The notes under the pieces were generated by a model that made no database searches, was not told where the DNA came from, and saw only the letters and a program-made list of their open reading frames with translations. Below are positions 18,064 through 28,070 of a stretch of 64,000 nt of DNA, one piece after another (position 1 is the first letter of the stretch; each line of letters starts with the position of its first letter). The position numbers and the translations under genes were made by a program. The stretch is from Virgibacillus proomii (GTDB taxonomy: Bacteria; Bacillota; Bacilli; Bacillales; Amphibacillaceae): NCBI RefSeq assembly GCF_900162615.1, contig NZ_FUFN01000008.1, positions 186,001 to 250,000 of the forward strand, given 5' to 3'.

Positions 18064-19003
18064 TTTTCCCACGCTTTTTTACTTGTTTTAATACTACATC
18101 ACTCAATGTATTAATAAACTGTGGATGAACATTTGGCATTTCTGGACGATAGTATGATGCCCCTAACTCCTCACAAACAACTCGACATTCATAATCATTG
18201 TCATATAACACTTCCAAATGATCAGCAATAAAACCAACAGGAGCATAAACAAATGTACGGTACCCTTTTTGCTCATATAGATCTCTAGTAAGATCTTGCA
18301 CATCGGGGCCTATCCATGGATCTGGTGTGTTTCCTTCACTTTGCCAGCCAATTTCATAATTTGTAATCCCGGTTGCTTCTGAAATTAATTTTGCCGTTTC
18401 CTCTAGTTGCTGTGGATAAGGATCACCATGTTGTAATATTTTTTCAGGCAAACTATGTGCAGAAACGATGAGTACAGCTTTTTCTCGTTCCTGATCGGTC
18501 ATTTTTTCATAAACATCCGTTATTTGATCTGCCCAATACTTAATGAACCCTGGCTCTTTGTACCAGCTTTCCACAGAAGTGATTGTTGTTACTCCATGTT
18601 TTTTAGCTGCATCATTCGCGCGTTGATTATAGGTTTTTACACTAAATGTAGAATAATGAGGTGCTAAAACAATAGATACAGCTTGTTCAATTCCATCTTT
18701 TGCCATTTGTTCTACGGCATCTTCAATGAATGGTTCAATATGTTTTAGCCCAGTATATGCTTTAAACTCATATTCATCTTGAACTTCATTTAGCCTTGCT
18801 TCTAGTTTCTCCACTTGCTGATTCGTGATTTTAGCCAGTGGTGAGATTCCGCCAATCGCTTTATAACGATCTGTTAAATCTTTTAGCGAAGCTTCATCAG
18901 GCTTTCGTCCGTGACGAATATGAGTGTAGTACCGTTCAATATCTTCCTCCTTATACGGTGTCCCATAAGCCATTACTAATAGTCCCCATTCTTTCTTTAC
19001 CAT
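18056..19003 (-). CDS. hemH: Coproporphyrin ferrochelatase (HemH/CpfC)
   Basis: Inserts Fe(II) into coproporphyrin III. The 315-residue protein has LLVMAYGTPYKEEDIERYY at the N-terminus, GGISPLA, the metal-site region SIVLAPHYST, SAHSLPEKI and the C-terminal ADHLEVLYDND containing the conserved glutamate. The start at 19003 aligns with the B. subtilis N-terminus; ATG at 19006 or 19021 are alternatives, with AAGAGG upstream. It is 37 bases after hemE and overlaps hemY. Confidence 0.96.
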   Translation of the reverse strand: MVKKEWGLLVMAYGTPYKEEDIERYYTHIRHGRKPDEASLKDLTDRYKAIGGISPLAKITNQQVEKLEARLNEVQDEYEFKAYTGLKHIEPFIEDAVEQMAKDGIEQAVSIVLAPHYSTFSVKTYNQRANDAAKKHGVTTITSVESWYKEPGFIKYWADQITDVYEKMTDQEREKAVLIVSAHSLPEKILQHGDPYPQQLEETAKLISEATGITNYEIGWQSEGNTPDPWIGPDVQDLTRDLYEQKGYRTFVYAPVGFIADHLEVLYDNDYECRVVCEELGASYYRPEMPNVHPQFINTLSDVVLKQVKKRGKNE

Positions 19004-19040
19004 CATCAAACACCTCTTCATGTTAAAATTTTACTTTCAC

Positions 19041-20081
19041 TTATTCATCTTTGCCCGTGTAAGCATGGATAAAATCAGTTAATTTTTTCAATGTCTCCGG
19101 TTTAATGTCAGGTGTTACGCCATGCCCGAGATTGAACACGTGCTTTCCATCAGCAAGACCCTGATCTAAAATTACTTTCGTTCGACTTTCAATCGTTTCC
19201 CATTCAGCCAATAAAACAGCTGGATCCAAATTACCTTGTAACACTTTCGTTACCCCCAGTTCTCTTGCTTCTTGAATAGAGGTACGCCAATCTAAACCAA
19301 TGACATCAACTGGAAGATCCTCCCATTCTAACAATAAATGTCTCGCTCCCACACCAAAAATGATTAGTGGAACTTGATGTCTACGGAGTTCAGAAAAAAT
19401 TCGTGTCATAACCGGTTTAATGAAAACACGATAATCTTGAGTGTTCAAGCTCCCTACCCACGAATCAAAAATTTGAATTGCTTTCACTCCAGCTTCAATT
19501 TGGGCATCAACATATGCAATTATCATATCAGCAAGCTTATCCATTAATAAAAACCATGCATCTGATTGTTTATACATAAACGCTTTGGTTTTACTATAAT
19601 TCTTTGATGGGCCTCCCTCAATCATATAACTTGCCAACGTAAATGGTGCCCCACTAAACCCAATTAAAGGGACTGTTAGTTGTTCTTCTGTTAATAAACG
19701 AATCGTCTCTAATACATAGGGTACATCAGATTGCGGATTAATCATCCCCAGTTTTTCAACATCAGAAATAGAATTGATTGGATTGTAAATAACCGGGCCA
19801 ACTCCAGCCTTTATTTCTACTTCAACCCCCATAGAAGGTAAAGGGGACATAATATCCTTATATAAAATTGCTGCATCAACATCATAATTTTCAACGGGTA
19901 ATCTTGTTACATAAGCACATAATTCTGGTTGATGGGTAATTTCAAATAAGGAATATTTTTCCTTTAACTTACGGTATTCCGGCTGTGATCTGCCCGCCTG
20001 TCGCATAAACCATGCAGGCGTATATCTTGTTTTTTCCCCTTTGTAAGCTCGAATTATCGTATCATTAAATTTGTTTATCAT
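19041..20081 (-). CDS. hemE: Uroporphyrinogen decarboxylase
   Basis: Converts uroporphyrinogen III to coproporphyrinogen III. The 346-residue product has the signature PAWFMRQAGRSQPEYR, then YKDIMSPLP, GFSGAPFTLASYMIEGGPSK and NLGHGVTPD near the end. ATG 20081 is nine bases after AAGG; ATG 20090 is too close to it. It is first in the haem operon, downstream of pbpF on the same strand with a 110-base gap, as in B. subtilis. Confidence 0.96.
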   Translation of the reverse strand: MINKFNDTIIRAYKGEKTRYTPAWFMRQAGRSQPEYRKLKEKYSLFEITHQPELCAYVTRLPVENYDVDAAILYKDIMSPLPSMGVEVEIKAGVGPVIYNPINSISDVEKLGMINPQSDVPYVLETIRLLTEEQLTVPLIGFSGAPFTLASYMIEGGPSKNYSKTKAFMYKQSDAWFLLMDKLADMIIAYVDAQIEAGVKAIQIFDSWVGSLNTQDYRVFIKPVMTRIFSELRRHQVPLIIFGVGARHLLLEWEDLPVDVIGLDWRTSIQEARELGVTKVLQGNLDPAVLLAEWETIESRTKVILDQGLADGKHVFNLGHGVTPDIKPETLKKLTDFIHAYTGKDE

Positions 20082-20191
20082 GCCATCCATCCTTTTTTAC
20101 GTACTACGTTCCCATTATTAATATAGCGATTTCATGGGACAGTGTATAGTAAAGCTAATTGATTGTCATCATTTTGTCTTATATTTTAAAT

Positions 20192-22360
20192 TTACCATGC
20201 GAGTCGAACAGTTTCAGAAGGTGTTCCTTCTGTTTTGGTCAATGGATCATAAGGAACAACATAGTACTTATTCGTGTTAAACATGACATCCTCAATGATA
20301 AATTCTGTTTTCCCTTCTACTTCACCAATTCGTTTATCAACACCTTCTTCTTCACGGTAAATTCGATAAATAACGCGCTCATCCTTCGAACCTTCCCAGG
20401 TCAATTTTCCTCCTAAAATGGAAATATTGCCAAATGCATAAGCTGCTTTTACATTTTTTATTTCAGGTAAGGTAATTGGCTTCGGTAAAGCCGTAACCTC
20501 TTTTGGTTTACTAAACGCCTCTTCTAATGGATGTAACCGATCCATTTCCGTTAAAATAGCTTTCACTAGCTTTGTAGGATAGGCGCTTCCCCCAGTTAAA
20601 TAGCTTTTCTTATCGACTCTATCATAGCCTATCCAAGACGCCATTACATATTGTGGTGTATATCCGGCAAACCAAGCATCCTTTACTTTTCCTTCTACTT
20701 TCGGATGCTGTGTTGAACCAGTCTTACCAGCGAGTGCCTTTTCATAATTACCAGCGCTTGCTGTTCCATTTTTTACTGCTTCTTCAAGCATTTCTGTCAT
20801 ATCCCATGCTACCTGTGGGGTAAACACTTTTTCAGTTTTTACCTTCGCCTTATACAGCTCATCTCCACTTTGATCAAGAATACGATGGATGGAAGTAGCT
20901 GTAACAATCTTCCCTTGATGGGCAAAGCTACTATAGCTTTCCATCAAATCGACAGGAGATACACCCGTTTTTAGACCACCCAAAGCTATTGCTAATCCTT
21001 TATCATCAATAGGAAGATGTAGTTTAGATAAATATTCCTTTGCGTGCTTCACGCCAATTTCATTCAGGAGCCACACTGCCGGAGCATTTTTGGAATGAAT
21101 GATGGCTTCATAAATGGACACAACTCCCTCATAGGAATCGTCATAATTTTTTGCAGTATATCCATCATATTCTATCTTTTTATCAGGTATCAGTGAATAA
21201 GGTTGATACTTTTTTCCCATTAAGGCTGGCCCGTAAACTGCTAAAGGCTTAAAGGTGGAACCAGGTTGTCTTGCTACCATTGCCTGATTCATGTCGCCAA
21301 ATTCAAAATTTCTCCCTCCAATAACGGATACAATTTGCCCTGTTTTCTGCTTCATCATTGCAAACGCACCCTGTGTTTCTTTTGTACTTCCAGGAAAAAA
21401 GGCATCATTTTGAAACTGCTCATAAGCAATTCGTTGAGTATCCGTATCCATATTGACGATTAAGCGATAGCCACCCCGCTTTAATTCATCAATGGACAGA
21501 TGATGAGTGGCAGCTGCTTCTTTCATAACTAAATCTGTATAACTAGACCATGATGGATCAGGTTTCCACTTATTTACATTCAGCGCTAAATCTTTGCCTT
21601 CTACTTGAGCACGCTGTTTAGCAGAAATTGCCCCTACTTCATCCATAGCACGAAGTACGGTATTTCTCCTGCTTTTCGCTTTTTCCGGATGTTTTATTGG
21701 GGAATAACCATTAGGAGCTTTGACAAGTCCCGCCAGCATTGCACCTTCACTTATGGATAAATCTTTCACATCCTTAGAAAAATAATAGTCAGCTGCTGTA
21801 TCGATTCCGTAAATTCCATGACCAAAGTAGATTTCATTTAAATATAATTCTAATATTCGATCCTTAGACAACGTATTTTCTAAGTAGATAGCCGCCATTA
21901 TTTCCTTCGTCTTGCGAAGCCATGTTTTTTCATGAGTGAGAAATAAATTTTTTGCTAATTGTTGTGTAATCGTACTGGCTCCTTCGACCTTACTCATCGC
22001 TAAAATATCTTTATAAACTGCACGAAATACAGAGCGGACATCGACACCCGAATGTTCATAAAATCTTCGGTCTTCAATGGCGATAAATGCATCTTTTACA
22101 TGCTGGGGAACTTCTTCTAACGTTGTTAACATACGATTTTCATTGTACAGTCTACCTATAACTTTTCCATCTTTTGTTTCTATTGTCGTTGTTGTATCCA
22201 ATAGTAGTTTTTCATCATCGACAACGAAACGGCCTCCAAAAACAATGGCAGCATAGGAAATCAAAGCTAACAAAATCATGAATAAAAAACTATATAAAAT
22301 TACTTTTACTTTTTTAATAAGGCGTGAACGCTTCTGGTTCCTTCTTTCTATTCTGTTCAT
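20192..22360 (-). CDS. pbpF: Class A penicillin-binding protein (PBP 2C type)
   Basis: A bifunctional peptidoglycan synthase: glycosyltransferase plus transpeptidase. The 722-residue protein has a basic cytoplasmic N-terminus, one membrane segment (about residues 18-40), then glycosyltransferase motifs EDRRFYEHSGVD, GASTITQQLAKN and RKTKEIMAA. The transpeptidase has the SxxK-type PGSTFKPL, the SKN-type motif HSKNAP and KTGST. A fibronectin-like tail follows. ATG 22360 follows AGAGGTG; 38 open codons upstream are unlikely to be translated. Confidence 0.95.
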   Translation of the reverse strand: MNRIERRNQKRSRLIKKVKVILYSFLFMILLALISYAAIVFGGRFVVDDEKLLLDTTTTIETKDGKVIGRLYNENRMLTTLEEVPQHVKDAFIAIEDRRFYEHSGVDVRSVFRAVYKDILAMSKVEGASTITQQLAKNLFLTHEKTWLRKTKEIMAAIYLENTLSKDRILELYLNEIYFGHGIYGIDTAADYYFSKDVKDLSISEGAMLAGLVKAPNGYSPIKHPEKAKSRRNTVLRAMDEVGAISAKQRAQVEGKDLALNVNKWKPDPSWSSYTDLVMKEAAATHHLSIDELKRGGYRLIVNMDTDTQRIAYEQFQNDAFFPGSTKETQGAFAMMKQKTGQIVSVIGGRNFEFGDMNQAMVARQPGSTFKPLAVYGPALMGKKYQPYSLIPDKKIEYDGYTAKNYDDSYEGVVSIYEAIIHSKNAPAVWLLNEIGVKHAKEYLSKLHLPIDDKGLAIALGGLKTGVSPVDLMESYSSFAHQGKIVTATSIHRILDQSGDELYKAKVKTEKVFTPQVAWDMTEMLEEAVKNGTASAGNYEKALAGKTGSTQHPKVEGKVKDAWFAGYTPQYVMASWIGYDRVDKKSYLTGGSAYPTKLVKAILTEMDRLHPLEEAFSKPKEVTALPKPITLPEIKNVKAAYAFGNISILGGKLTWEGSKDERVIYRIYREEEGVDKRIGEVEGKTEFIIEDVMFNTNKYYVVPYDPLTKTEGTPSETVRLAW

Positions 22361-23066
22361 TGGTTCACCTCTATGTAATGCCCATAACATTATACGACAC
22401 AATGATACAATCTTAAAGTATTTATACTCGATATTAATTAATAATTGTTTCAAAATAATGTCACTAGACATCAACTGTGTGTACTTCTAATAAATAGGCA
22501 GTTAACGGTAATTGATTCCATTAGGGTTATAAAGTGAAACTTCATTTCTTGGAATGCTTTTCCCAAGAAATGTTAGTTGAACGAATCGGGCATTTAGGTG
22601 CCGTTTTCTACCACTTAGACCCTTTTGTATCAACTCAGGATCTTTGAAGTGGGAGTCTTACGGCACCTTACATGCGGGAAAAACAACCCTCTCTCCTATA
22701 GAGAATGGCTTCAAACTTGAAAAAACACTAGGACTAGTACTAGTTCTTTTACGTATATCGATAGTAAAAATATAATTATGGCAAAAACAGGGTTATCAAT
22801 TAAAATAAGAAATGAGAGTAATTTGTTTGACAAATAACAGGCTGCTTAGGGTAACATAGAATTATGGTATCATGTATGTAAAGCTTTACTCAGTATAAAC
22901 TTTACCAGACTTTTTACACATGTTCTATTAAAGATAACTTGGTTATTGAGCTCTAGCAAATCTTTACCTCATAATTAATACGTAAAATCTAAAATTTTTA
23001 CGACGTGAATCAACTTCTATTTTAAACCTAATAATGTTCATACTATGTAGAAAGGAGGTCAAATAA
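22361..23066. other. Divergent intergenic region pbpF/hmoB
   Basis: For pbpF, minus strand, TTAAGA-16-TATAAT is near 22391-22418. An A element fills 22529-22680. A palindromic ACTAGTACTAGT is near 22731. On the plus strand TTGACA (22827-22832) precedes TAACAT with a 19-base spacer, a possible weak hmoB promoter. The rest shows nothing. Confidence 0.45.
22529..22680 (+). repeat. Repeat A copy 3 (short form)
   Basis: Stem 1 CATTTCTTGG/CCAAGAAATG is perfect. The ACCGCAAGGG...GGCCC module is precisely absent (TTAGTTGAACGAATCGGG). Stem 3 is AGGTGCCGT/ACGGCACCT, ending ACATGCGGGA. Confidence 0.8.
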
Positions 23067-23564
23067 ATGATTGCCCATATGACGAATGGAACAGCAGATT
23101 TTTTGAAAAAATTAGCGGATAAATATCCAAATAAGCAGATTTGGCTAATGCATTCCGATACAAGCTCTCTTGCTTATTATGAAGATAACAAAAAAAGTAT
23201 TTTTGTATCTGGTCGCGATTATGACATTCTACTAAAAAATGGAGAAATACAAGAAGAGGGCTATGTTGTTATGAATAACATTCCCGTAACCGAAGAAGGG
23301 CAACCTGTCTTTGAAGATCGATTTCGAAAGCGCAAACATGATGTCGAGAACATGCCAGGATTTCAAGCTTTTCGTTTGTTAAAACCGAAAAAAGGAAATA
23401 CCTATATTGTCTTTACCCAATGGCAACGTGTAAAAGACTATGAGAACTGGAAGAATTCTGATCAATTCAAGCAGTCTCATAAAAATCAATCCGCCAAACC
23501 ACCTGCTTATTTTGCAGAACGCCCATTTTTATCAACCTATCAGATGTTTGTCGATGAGGAGTAA
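23067..23564 (+). CDS. hmoB: Haem-degrading monooxygenase HmoB
   Basis: Opens the haem ring to release iron. The 165-residue protein matches B. subtilis HmoB (YhgC) in length, with the ABM-type ferredoxin fold in its C-terminal half. Asn70, Trp128 and His138 fall at the positions of the IsdG-type catalytic triad (motifs VVMNNIPV, YENWKN, QSHKNQ). ATG follows AAAGGAGGTC. It diverges from pbpF-hemEHY, so haem breakdown and haem synthesis genes are neighbours. Confidence 0.9.
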   Translation: MIAHMTNGTADFLKKLADKYPNKQIWLMHSDTSSLAYYEDNKKSIFVSGRDYDILLKNGEIQEEGYVVMNNIPVTEEGQPVFEDRFRKRKHDVENMPGFQAFRLLKPKKGNTYIVFTQWQRVKDYENWKNSDQFKQSHKNQSAKPPAYFAERPFLSTYQMFVDEE

Positions 23565-23628
23565 ATATAGCTCTATGCTAACGCTGCCATTAGCTAGGAA
23601 TCGTTTTTTACTCTATAGAAAGTTGTTT

Positions 23629-23655
23629 ACAGCTTCTGCACCGTACAGAAGCTGT
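23629..23655. terminator. Bidirectional terminator hmoB/Fe-ADH
   Basis: ACAGCTTCTG/CAGAAGCTGT is a 10-bp stem with a 7-base loop between convergent genes; its right edge touches the adh stop codon. Confidence 0.7.
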
Positions 23656-24866
23656 TATGTTTTAAAATCGACAATTTGATAATAAAGTTGGTACATATCC
23701 TGTTTTGTAAATATTTTCGGAACCGGATATAATGGGTTTGCTTCCTGCAAAGCCCTCTCAATCATAATAGGAATAGCTTCTTCCTCGATTTTATTCAACT
23801 TCTCTGGAATATTCATTACTCGACTCATCCGTTTTATCTCTTTAATAAAGCCTAGCGCTTTTGCCTTGTTACTGTCTGCTTGATGAACTGGATGAACCAC
23901 ATCTGCAAGTTCAGCTAACGTATCATAAACAGCCTCCCCATAATGTTCCAGTACATATGGTAAGATAATGGCATTTGCCAGTCCATGAGGTACATGATAA
24001 AAACCGCCAAATGTATGAGCAATAGCGTGAACATAGCCGACATATGCACGGGTAAACGCCATCCCAGCTAAATAGGCGGCATGCTGCATATTTTCTCTGG
24101 CTTTCATATTTTCTCCATCTACATAGCTTTGTTCTAAACTTTCAAAAATCAATTTGACTGCTTGCTTACTCCAAGCCTTTGTTTCCTTCGTATTGCTTTT
24201 TCCAATAAATGCTTCAATTGCATGGGTTAATGCATCCATACCTGTTGTTGCAGTCATAAAGGGAGGAAGATTTGCGATTAATTTTGGATCATGCAAAGCG
24301 TAGTTAGGAATAAGTACTGGATCATTAATGGCATACTTTTCTAAGGTGCTAGGGTCACTAACAACTGCTGCCAGTGTTGCTTCACTTCCTGAACCAGCAG
24401 TAGTTGGGATCGCATATAATGGCGGTGTTTCCACCCGAACCTTTAACTGCCCCTTCATCTTGGAAATTGGTCTATCTGGACAAGCATACCTGGCTCCAAC
24501 TACCTTTGCGCAATCAATGACTGAACCTCCTCCTAAAGCAATAATTGCCTCACATTGCTGTTGTTGAAACATAGTAAGCGCTCCCTCTATGTTTTCAATG
24601 GTAGGATTAGGAACTGTTTTATCATATAGGACGTAATGAATACTTGCTGATTGTAAATAAGTACATAATTTATCCAGTATCCCTGTTGCACGTATCCCTT
24701 TATCTGTAACAATTAAAATTCGTTTTTGAGCTGTTTGCAACAACACATCCGGAAGCTGTTGCAAACTATTTTCCCCCGTAATCAATATAGGTGTACGCCA
24801 CTTTATAAACTTACTCCCAACTTTCATGATGTGCTGGTAAACCCGACAATATAATGTATAAACCAA
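23655..24866 (-). CDS. Iron-containing alcohol dehydrogenase
   Basis: A group III NAD(P)-dependent alcohol dehydrogenase; the substrate cannot be told. The 403-residue protein has the nucleotide motif ALGGGSVIDCAK and PTTAGSGSEAT. Metal ligands lie in GMDALTHAIEAF (Asp, His) and in AIAHTFGGFYHVPHG (His, His). I place the start at TTG 24866, seven bases after AAGGAGGG. The open frame up to 25025 would add 53 residues unlike the family. It is not part of the B. subtilis backbone here. Confidence 0.88.
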   Translation of the reverse strand: MVYTLYCRVYQHIMKVGSKFIKWRTPILITGENSLQQLPDVLLQTAQKRILIVTDKGIRATGILDKLCTYLQSASIHYVLYDKTVPNPTIENIEGALTMFQQQQCEAIIALGGGSVIDCAKVVGARYACPDRPISKMKGQLKVRVETPPLYAIPTTAGSGSEATLAAVVSDPSTLEKYAINDPVLIPNYALHDPKLIANLPPFMTATTGMDALTHAIEAFIGKSNTKETKAWSKQAVKLIFESLEQSYVDGENMKARENMQHAAYLAGMAFTRAYVGYVHAIAHTFGGFYHVPHGLANAIILPYVLEHYGEAVYDTLAELADVVHPVHQADSNKAKALGFIKEIKRMSRVMNIPEKLNKIEEEAIPIMIERALQEANPLYPVPKIFTKQDMYQLYYQIVDFKT

Positions 24867-25095
24867 TAAATTCCCTCCTTCTTTGGTTTCTTGTATCGTC
24901 ATGTACCCATCGACTGGCAACGACATGTTGCTACTTAGTCCTTTAACTACGCAGCGACAAGCTAACCATTTGCTATGTCTTAGCATGGATGAAAAAGCGG
25001 TTTGTTTATAACTTTCATTTGCCATAGTATAAAAGCCAACTAAATAAGTAGCTGGCTTTTAACTCTTTCACATCATATATTATTTATGTTCTTTC

Positions 25096-25575
25096 CTATT
25101 TATTTACATACTTGTCAAAGAATGTTTGAAAGTTTTCTTTTCCTTGATCTCCTTCAATTCTTGACACTTCTTTTCCATTATCAAAATAAACTAATGTTGG
25201 TACTGATTCAATTCCATAGACATCCCATTGGTCTTTAAATTCTAAAAGATTCATCTTTTTTAAATCAATATTGTTTTCTTTTGCTAACGGAACGAGATAT
25301 GGAGTAGTCGACTGACAATGTGGGCATGTCGGGCTATAAAAATAAACAGTCAACGGCTTACCACTCTCCACTTTTTCTTTCAATTCATCAGGCATCATTT
25401 GATTTTGATAATTTGGATCATCCAATTGATCAATCGTGGCTTGTTTAAGCTTTTTATCTCCATACGGATTTTCATTTTTTTCTACTGCTTGATTATTTTT
25501 GTATTGCACAATAAAATATAAGCCAGCGAATAATACGAGGATGACACCGGCAAAAATGAGTAGCTTTTTCTTCAT
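25096..25575 (-). CDS. Membrane-anchored thioredoxin-like protein (CPHC)
   Basis: An extracytoplasmic thiol-disulfide protein of about 159 residues. An N-terminal membrane anchor (about residues 4-24) is followed by a thioredoxin fold with the active site SPTCPHCQST and the cis-proline SVPTLVYF. The CPHC dipeptide is DsbA-like, suggesting an oxidising role, though thioredoxin-like reductive or bacilliredoxin roles are possible. ATG 25575 follows AAAGGAG. It lies 38 bases after bdbC in the same direction, so the pair is probably a disulfide oxidase and its redox partner. Confidence 0.85.
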   Translation of the reverse strand: MKKKLLIFAGVILVLFAGLYFIVQYKNNQAVEKNENPYGDKKLKQATIDQLDDPNYQNQMMPDELKEKVESGKPLTVYFYSPTCPHCQSTTPYLVPLAKENNIDLKKMNLLEFKDQWDVYGIESVPTLVYFDNGKEVSRIEGDQGKENFQTFFDKYVNK

Positions 25576-25613
25576 CTCTTTTTCTCCTTTCACCAACATA
25601 CTTTTCTAGTTAT

Positions 25614-26045
25614 TTATGAATTTGAGTTAAAGCGAATTAATATCAAATGTAAGACAAAAATAATAATAAATGCTGTTCCAGCTAAAAAAGGAATCGTAAT
25701 GAAACCTAAAATGTTGATATATGTCACATTACAAGGTACTAATCCGCATGCCTTGCCTGCTTCTTGTAAAACAGGAAGTTTTTGAACTAAATAGTGATAG
25801 GTGGAAACAAACATACCTATTCCACTTAAAATAAGACCGGGTAAAGCAATCGAAATATCTTTTTTATAAGCAGCTACCCCATAAATAACTACTAACGGAT
25901 ACATAAGAATCCGCTGGACCCAGCAAAGCTCACAAGGCGGATATCCCATGACTTCAGAAAAAAACAAACTCCCTAACATCGCAATAAAAGCTTGACCCCA
26001 GATAAGCAGCAATATATTTTCTGCTTTTTTAGATAATATTGCCAT
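25614..26045 (-). CDS. bdbC: Disulfide bond oxidoreductase BdbC (DsbB family)
   Basis: A quinone-linked membrane protein that re-oxidises a thiol oxidase. The 143-residue product has four membrane segments, the first Cys pair in PPCELCWVQR and the second in EAGKACGLVPCNV, both in extracytoplasmic loops as in DsbB/BdbC. ATG 26045 follows AAAGGA; the upstream open frame to 26177 is not family-like. Its operon partner is the CPHC protein. Confidence 0.92.
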   Translation of the reverse strand: MAILSKKAENILLLIWGQAFIAMLGSLFFSEVMGYPPCELCWVQRILMYPLVVIYGVAAYKKDISIALPGLILSGIGMFVSTYHYLVQKLPVLQEAGKACGLVPCNVTYINILGFITIPFLAGTAFIIIFVLHLILIRFNSNS

Positions 26046-26383
26046 AGAATATTCCTTTCTTTTTAAAGATGTCACGTAAAGAAGTGCATTACATAATTCT
26101 CGCGTATGGAACGCATACACCTTATTTTGCTTTACTTGTTTTATTAAGATAGATAATTTAATGAAGCGAACTTTCATTCAAATTTACAATATACCTTTTA
26201 AAAATTGTTCTTTGTCACCCATTCGATCTCCACTATATTTTCCAAGCCCCACCCTTATGTAGTATTATATCATTTCTCCAGTACTTTTAATGTTTGATCC
26301 ATCTGTTACGTTAAGAAAAATTACCTAATCGTTGATTTTCCGATTTTTACGTTTTTCCATAATGGGCCAACTAGCGATTTTCT

Positions 26384-27010
26384 TTATAATAGATGATTTC
26401 TGTGTACATAAACAGCGGCCTGTGTACGGTCATTGACTTCTAGCTTGGCTAAAATATTACTAACATGTGTTTTAACAGTCTTAATCCCAATATATAAATG
26501 ATTACTTATCTCCTGATTCGTCATGCCATTTCCAATACATAGCAGAACCTCCAATTCGCGTTCTGTTAAACTATCATGTCGCTTCTTTTCCCCCTTCTGA
26601 AAATTGGACACTAATTTTCCAGCAACCTTTGGCTCAATAACGTTCACTCCTTGATACGCTTTTTTAATTGCATCTGTTATCTCAACAGCTGAGGAAGTTT
26701 TTAACATATAGCTAAAGGCGCCTGCCTGTAATGCTGGGAAAACTTGCCCATCATCATAATAGCTTGTAAGGATAATTATCCGACAATCTGGAAGCTCTTG
26801 CATCACCTCTTTGGTCGCTTCAATACCGTTTCCATTATCCATGATTAGATCCATTAACACAACATTCGGTCGTGTATTCCTGATTATTTTCACACCATCT
26901 TGCCCATTTGCTGCCTCTCCAACCACTTCTATTTCTTTATCTGTTTGCAAATAAGCAATGATACCTTTTCTTACAATTTCATGATCATCTACCACTACAA
27001 CTCGAATCAT
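26384..27010 (-). CDS. liaR: LiaR-type response regulator
   Basis: A NarL-type response regulator for cell-envelope stress. The receiver domain has acidic D8-D9 and the phospho-acceptor Asp54 in VVLMDLIMD; T82 and K104 positions follow (ILTSYYDD, MLKTSS). The C-terminal LuxR helix-turn-helix is LTERELEVLLCIGNGMTNQE through KTVKTHVSNIL. It is 208 residues, last in MFS-liaF-liaS-liaR and 15 bases after liaS. Confidence 0.93.
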   Translation of the reverse strand: MIRVVVVDDHEIVRKGIIAYLQTDKEIEVVGEAANGQDGVKIIRNTRPNVVLMDLIMDNGNGIEATKEVMQELPDCRIIILTSYYDDGQVFPALQAGAFSYMLKTSSAVEITDAIKKAYQGVNVIEPKVAGKLVSNFQKGEKKRHDSLTERELEVLLCIGNGMTNQEISNHLYIGIKTVKTHVSNILAKLEVNDRTQAAVYVHRNHLL

Positions 27011-27025
27011 GTTCTGCCCTCATTT

Positions 27026-28057
27026 CTAACAAGGTATGCGAATATCGATATAGGTTCCAGCAGCTTCATTAGAACGAATAGCAAAGGTTCCTCCGAGCTC
27101 TTCCGAACGCTCCTTCATTGTTTTTAGTCCATAAGATGCTTTTTTTTCTTGATGAACATCAAATCCACTTCCATTATCACTAATATGGATAAATAATTCA
27201 TTCGATTTCCGTAATATATGGGTAATTACTTTCGTGGCATTAGAGTGACGCAAAATATTAGACATTGCTTCTTGGACGATTCGAAATACATGCTCCTCCA
27301 TTGTTTCTGTTAAATCAAGATTTTCTGAAATAGATAGTTGAAAATCAATCCGACACTTTTGTTGCAATTCGTTTACTAGTTTTTTAATGCCCTCAGCTAA
27401 TGGCTCTCCTGACAGATGGACTGGACGTAAATGTAATAGTAAAGCACGCATTTCTGCCTGTGATTGGAGCGCAATTTTTGACACATCTAACACCTGTGAC
27501 TTAGCTAATTCTGGTGAGTGATCAAATTGCTTAACTGCTGCTTCTGACAACATCGTTAGCGCAAATAACTGCTGACTTACTGCGTCATGTAAATCTCTTG
27601 CTATTCTTTGTCTTTCTTCAATAACTGCCGTTTTATAAGAAGCTTTTGCCATATCGGCCTTTTCATCAGCCATTCGCTGCAATGATTTGACTTGATTTTG
27701 CAAATTCTCTCCTAATTCGTTTAACTCACTGGCAACTCTTGTCATTTCATCTCCTTCATTGAAAAATAGTCGTGACTGGTAATTGCCATTAGCAAATTGA
27801 GTAATTTGTGTAGATAAGTAATCAAATCGATACTTTAAATTTCCCCCTGCTTTGAATCCAGCATAAATAGAGACAATAAAAGCAATCCCAAAATATAAAG
27901 CAATACTTAGAAAAATACTTTCCACTGTTAACCATGTTGGTTTAAATAAAACATAAAGGGATAGGATGATCGATAACATTAAAATGAAAGTAAGAAACAT
28001 TCCATACAAATGAGAACGGATATAGCTGTAGCGAAGACTAACAAAGCGGCGATTCAT
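27026..28057 (-). CDS. liaS: LiaS-type sensor histidine kinase
   Basis: An intramembrane-sensing kinase. Two membrane segments (about 18-37 and 47-68) flank a very short outer loop. A HAMP-like region follows, then the HisKA_3 motif with His157 in RIARDLHDAVSQQL. The ATPase has an N-box (EAMSNILRHSNA) and DNGSGFD. At 343 residues it fits LiaS/VraS. It lies between liaF and liaR. Confidence 0.94.
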   Translation of the reverse strand: MNRRFVSLRYSYIRSHLYGMFLTFILMLSIILSLYVLFKPTWLTVESIFLSIALYFGIAFIVSIYAGFKAGGNLKYRFDYLSTQITQFANGNYQSRLFFNEGDEMTRVASELNELGENLQNQVKSLQRMADEKADMAKASYKTAVIEERQRIARDLHDAVSQQLFALTMLSEAAVKQFDHSPELAKSQVLDVSKIALQSQAEMRALLLHLRPVHLSGEPLAEGIKKLVNELQQKCRIDFQLSISENLDLTETMEEHVFRIVQEAMSNILRHSNATKVITHILRKSNELFIHISDNGSGFDVHQEKKASYGLKTMKERSEELGGTFAIRSNEAAGTYIDIRIPC

Positions 28058-28070
28058 TTAGAGTTTCCCC

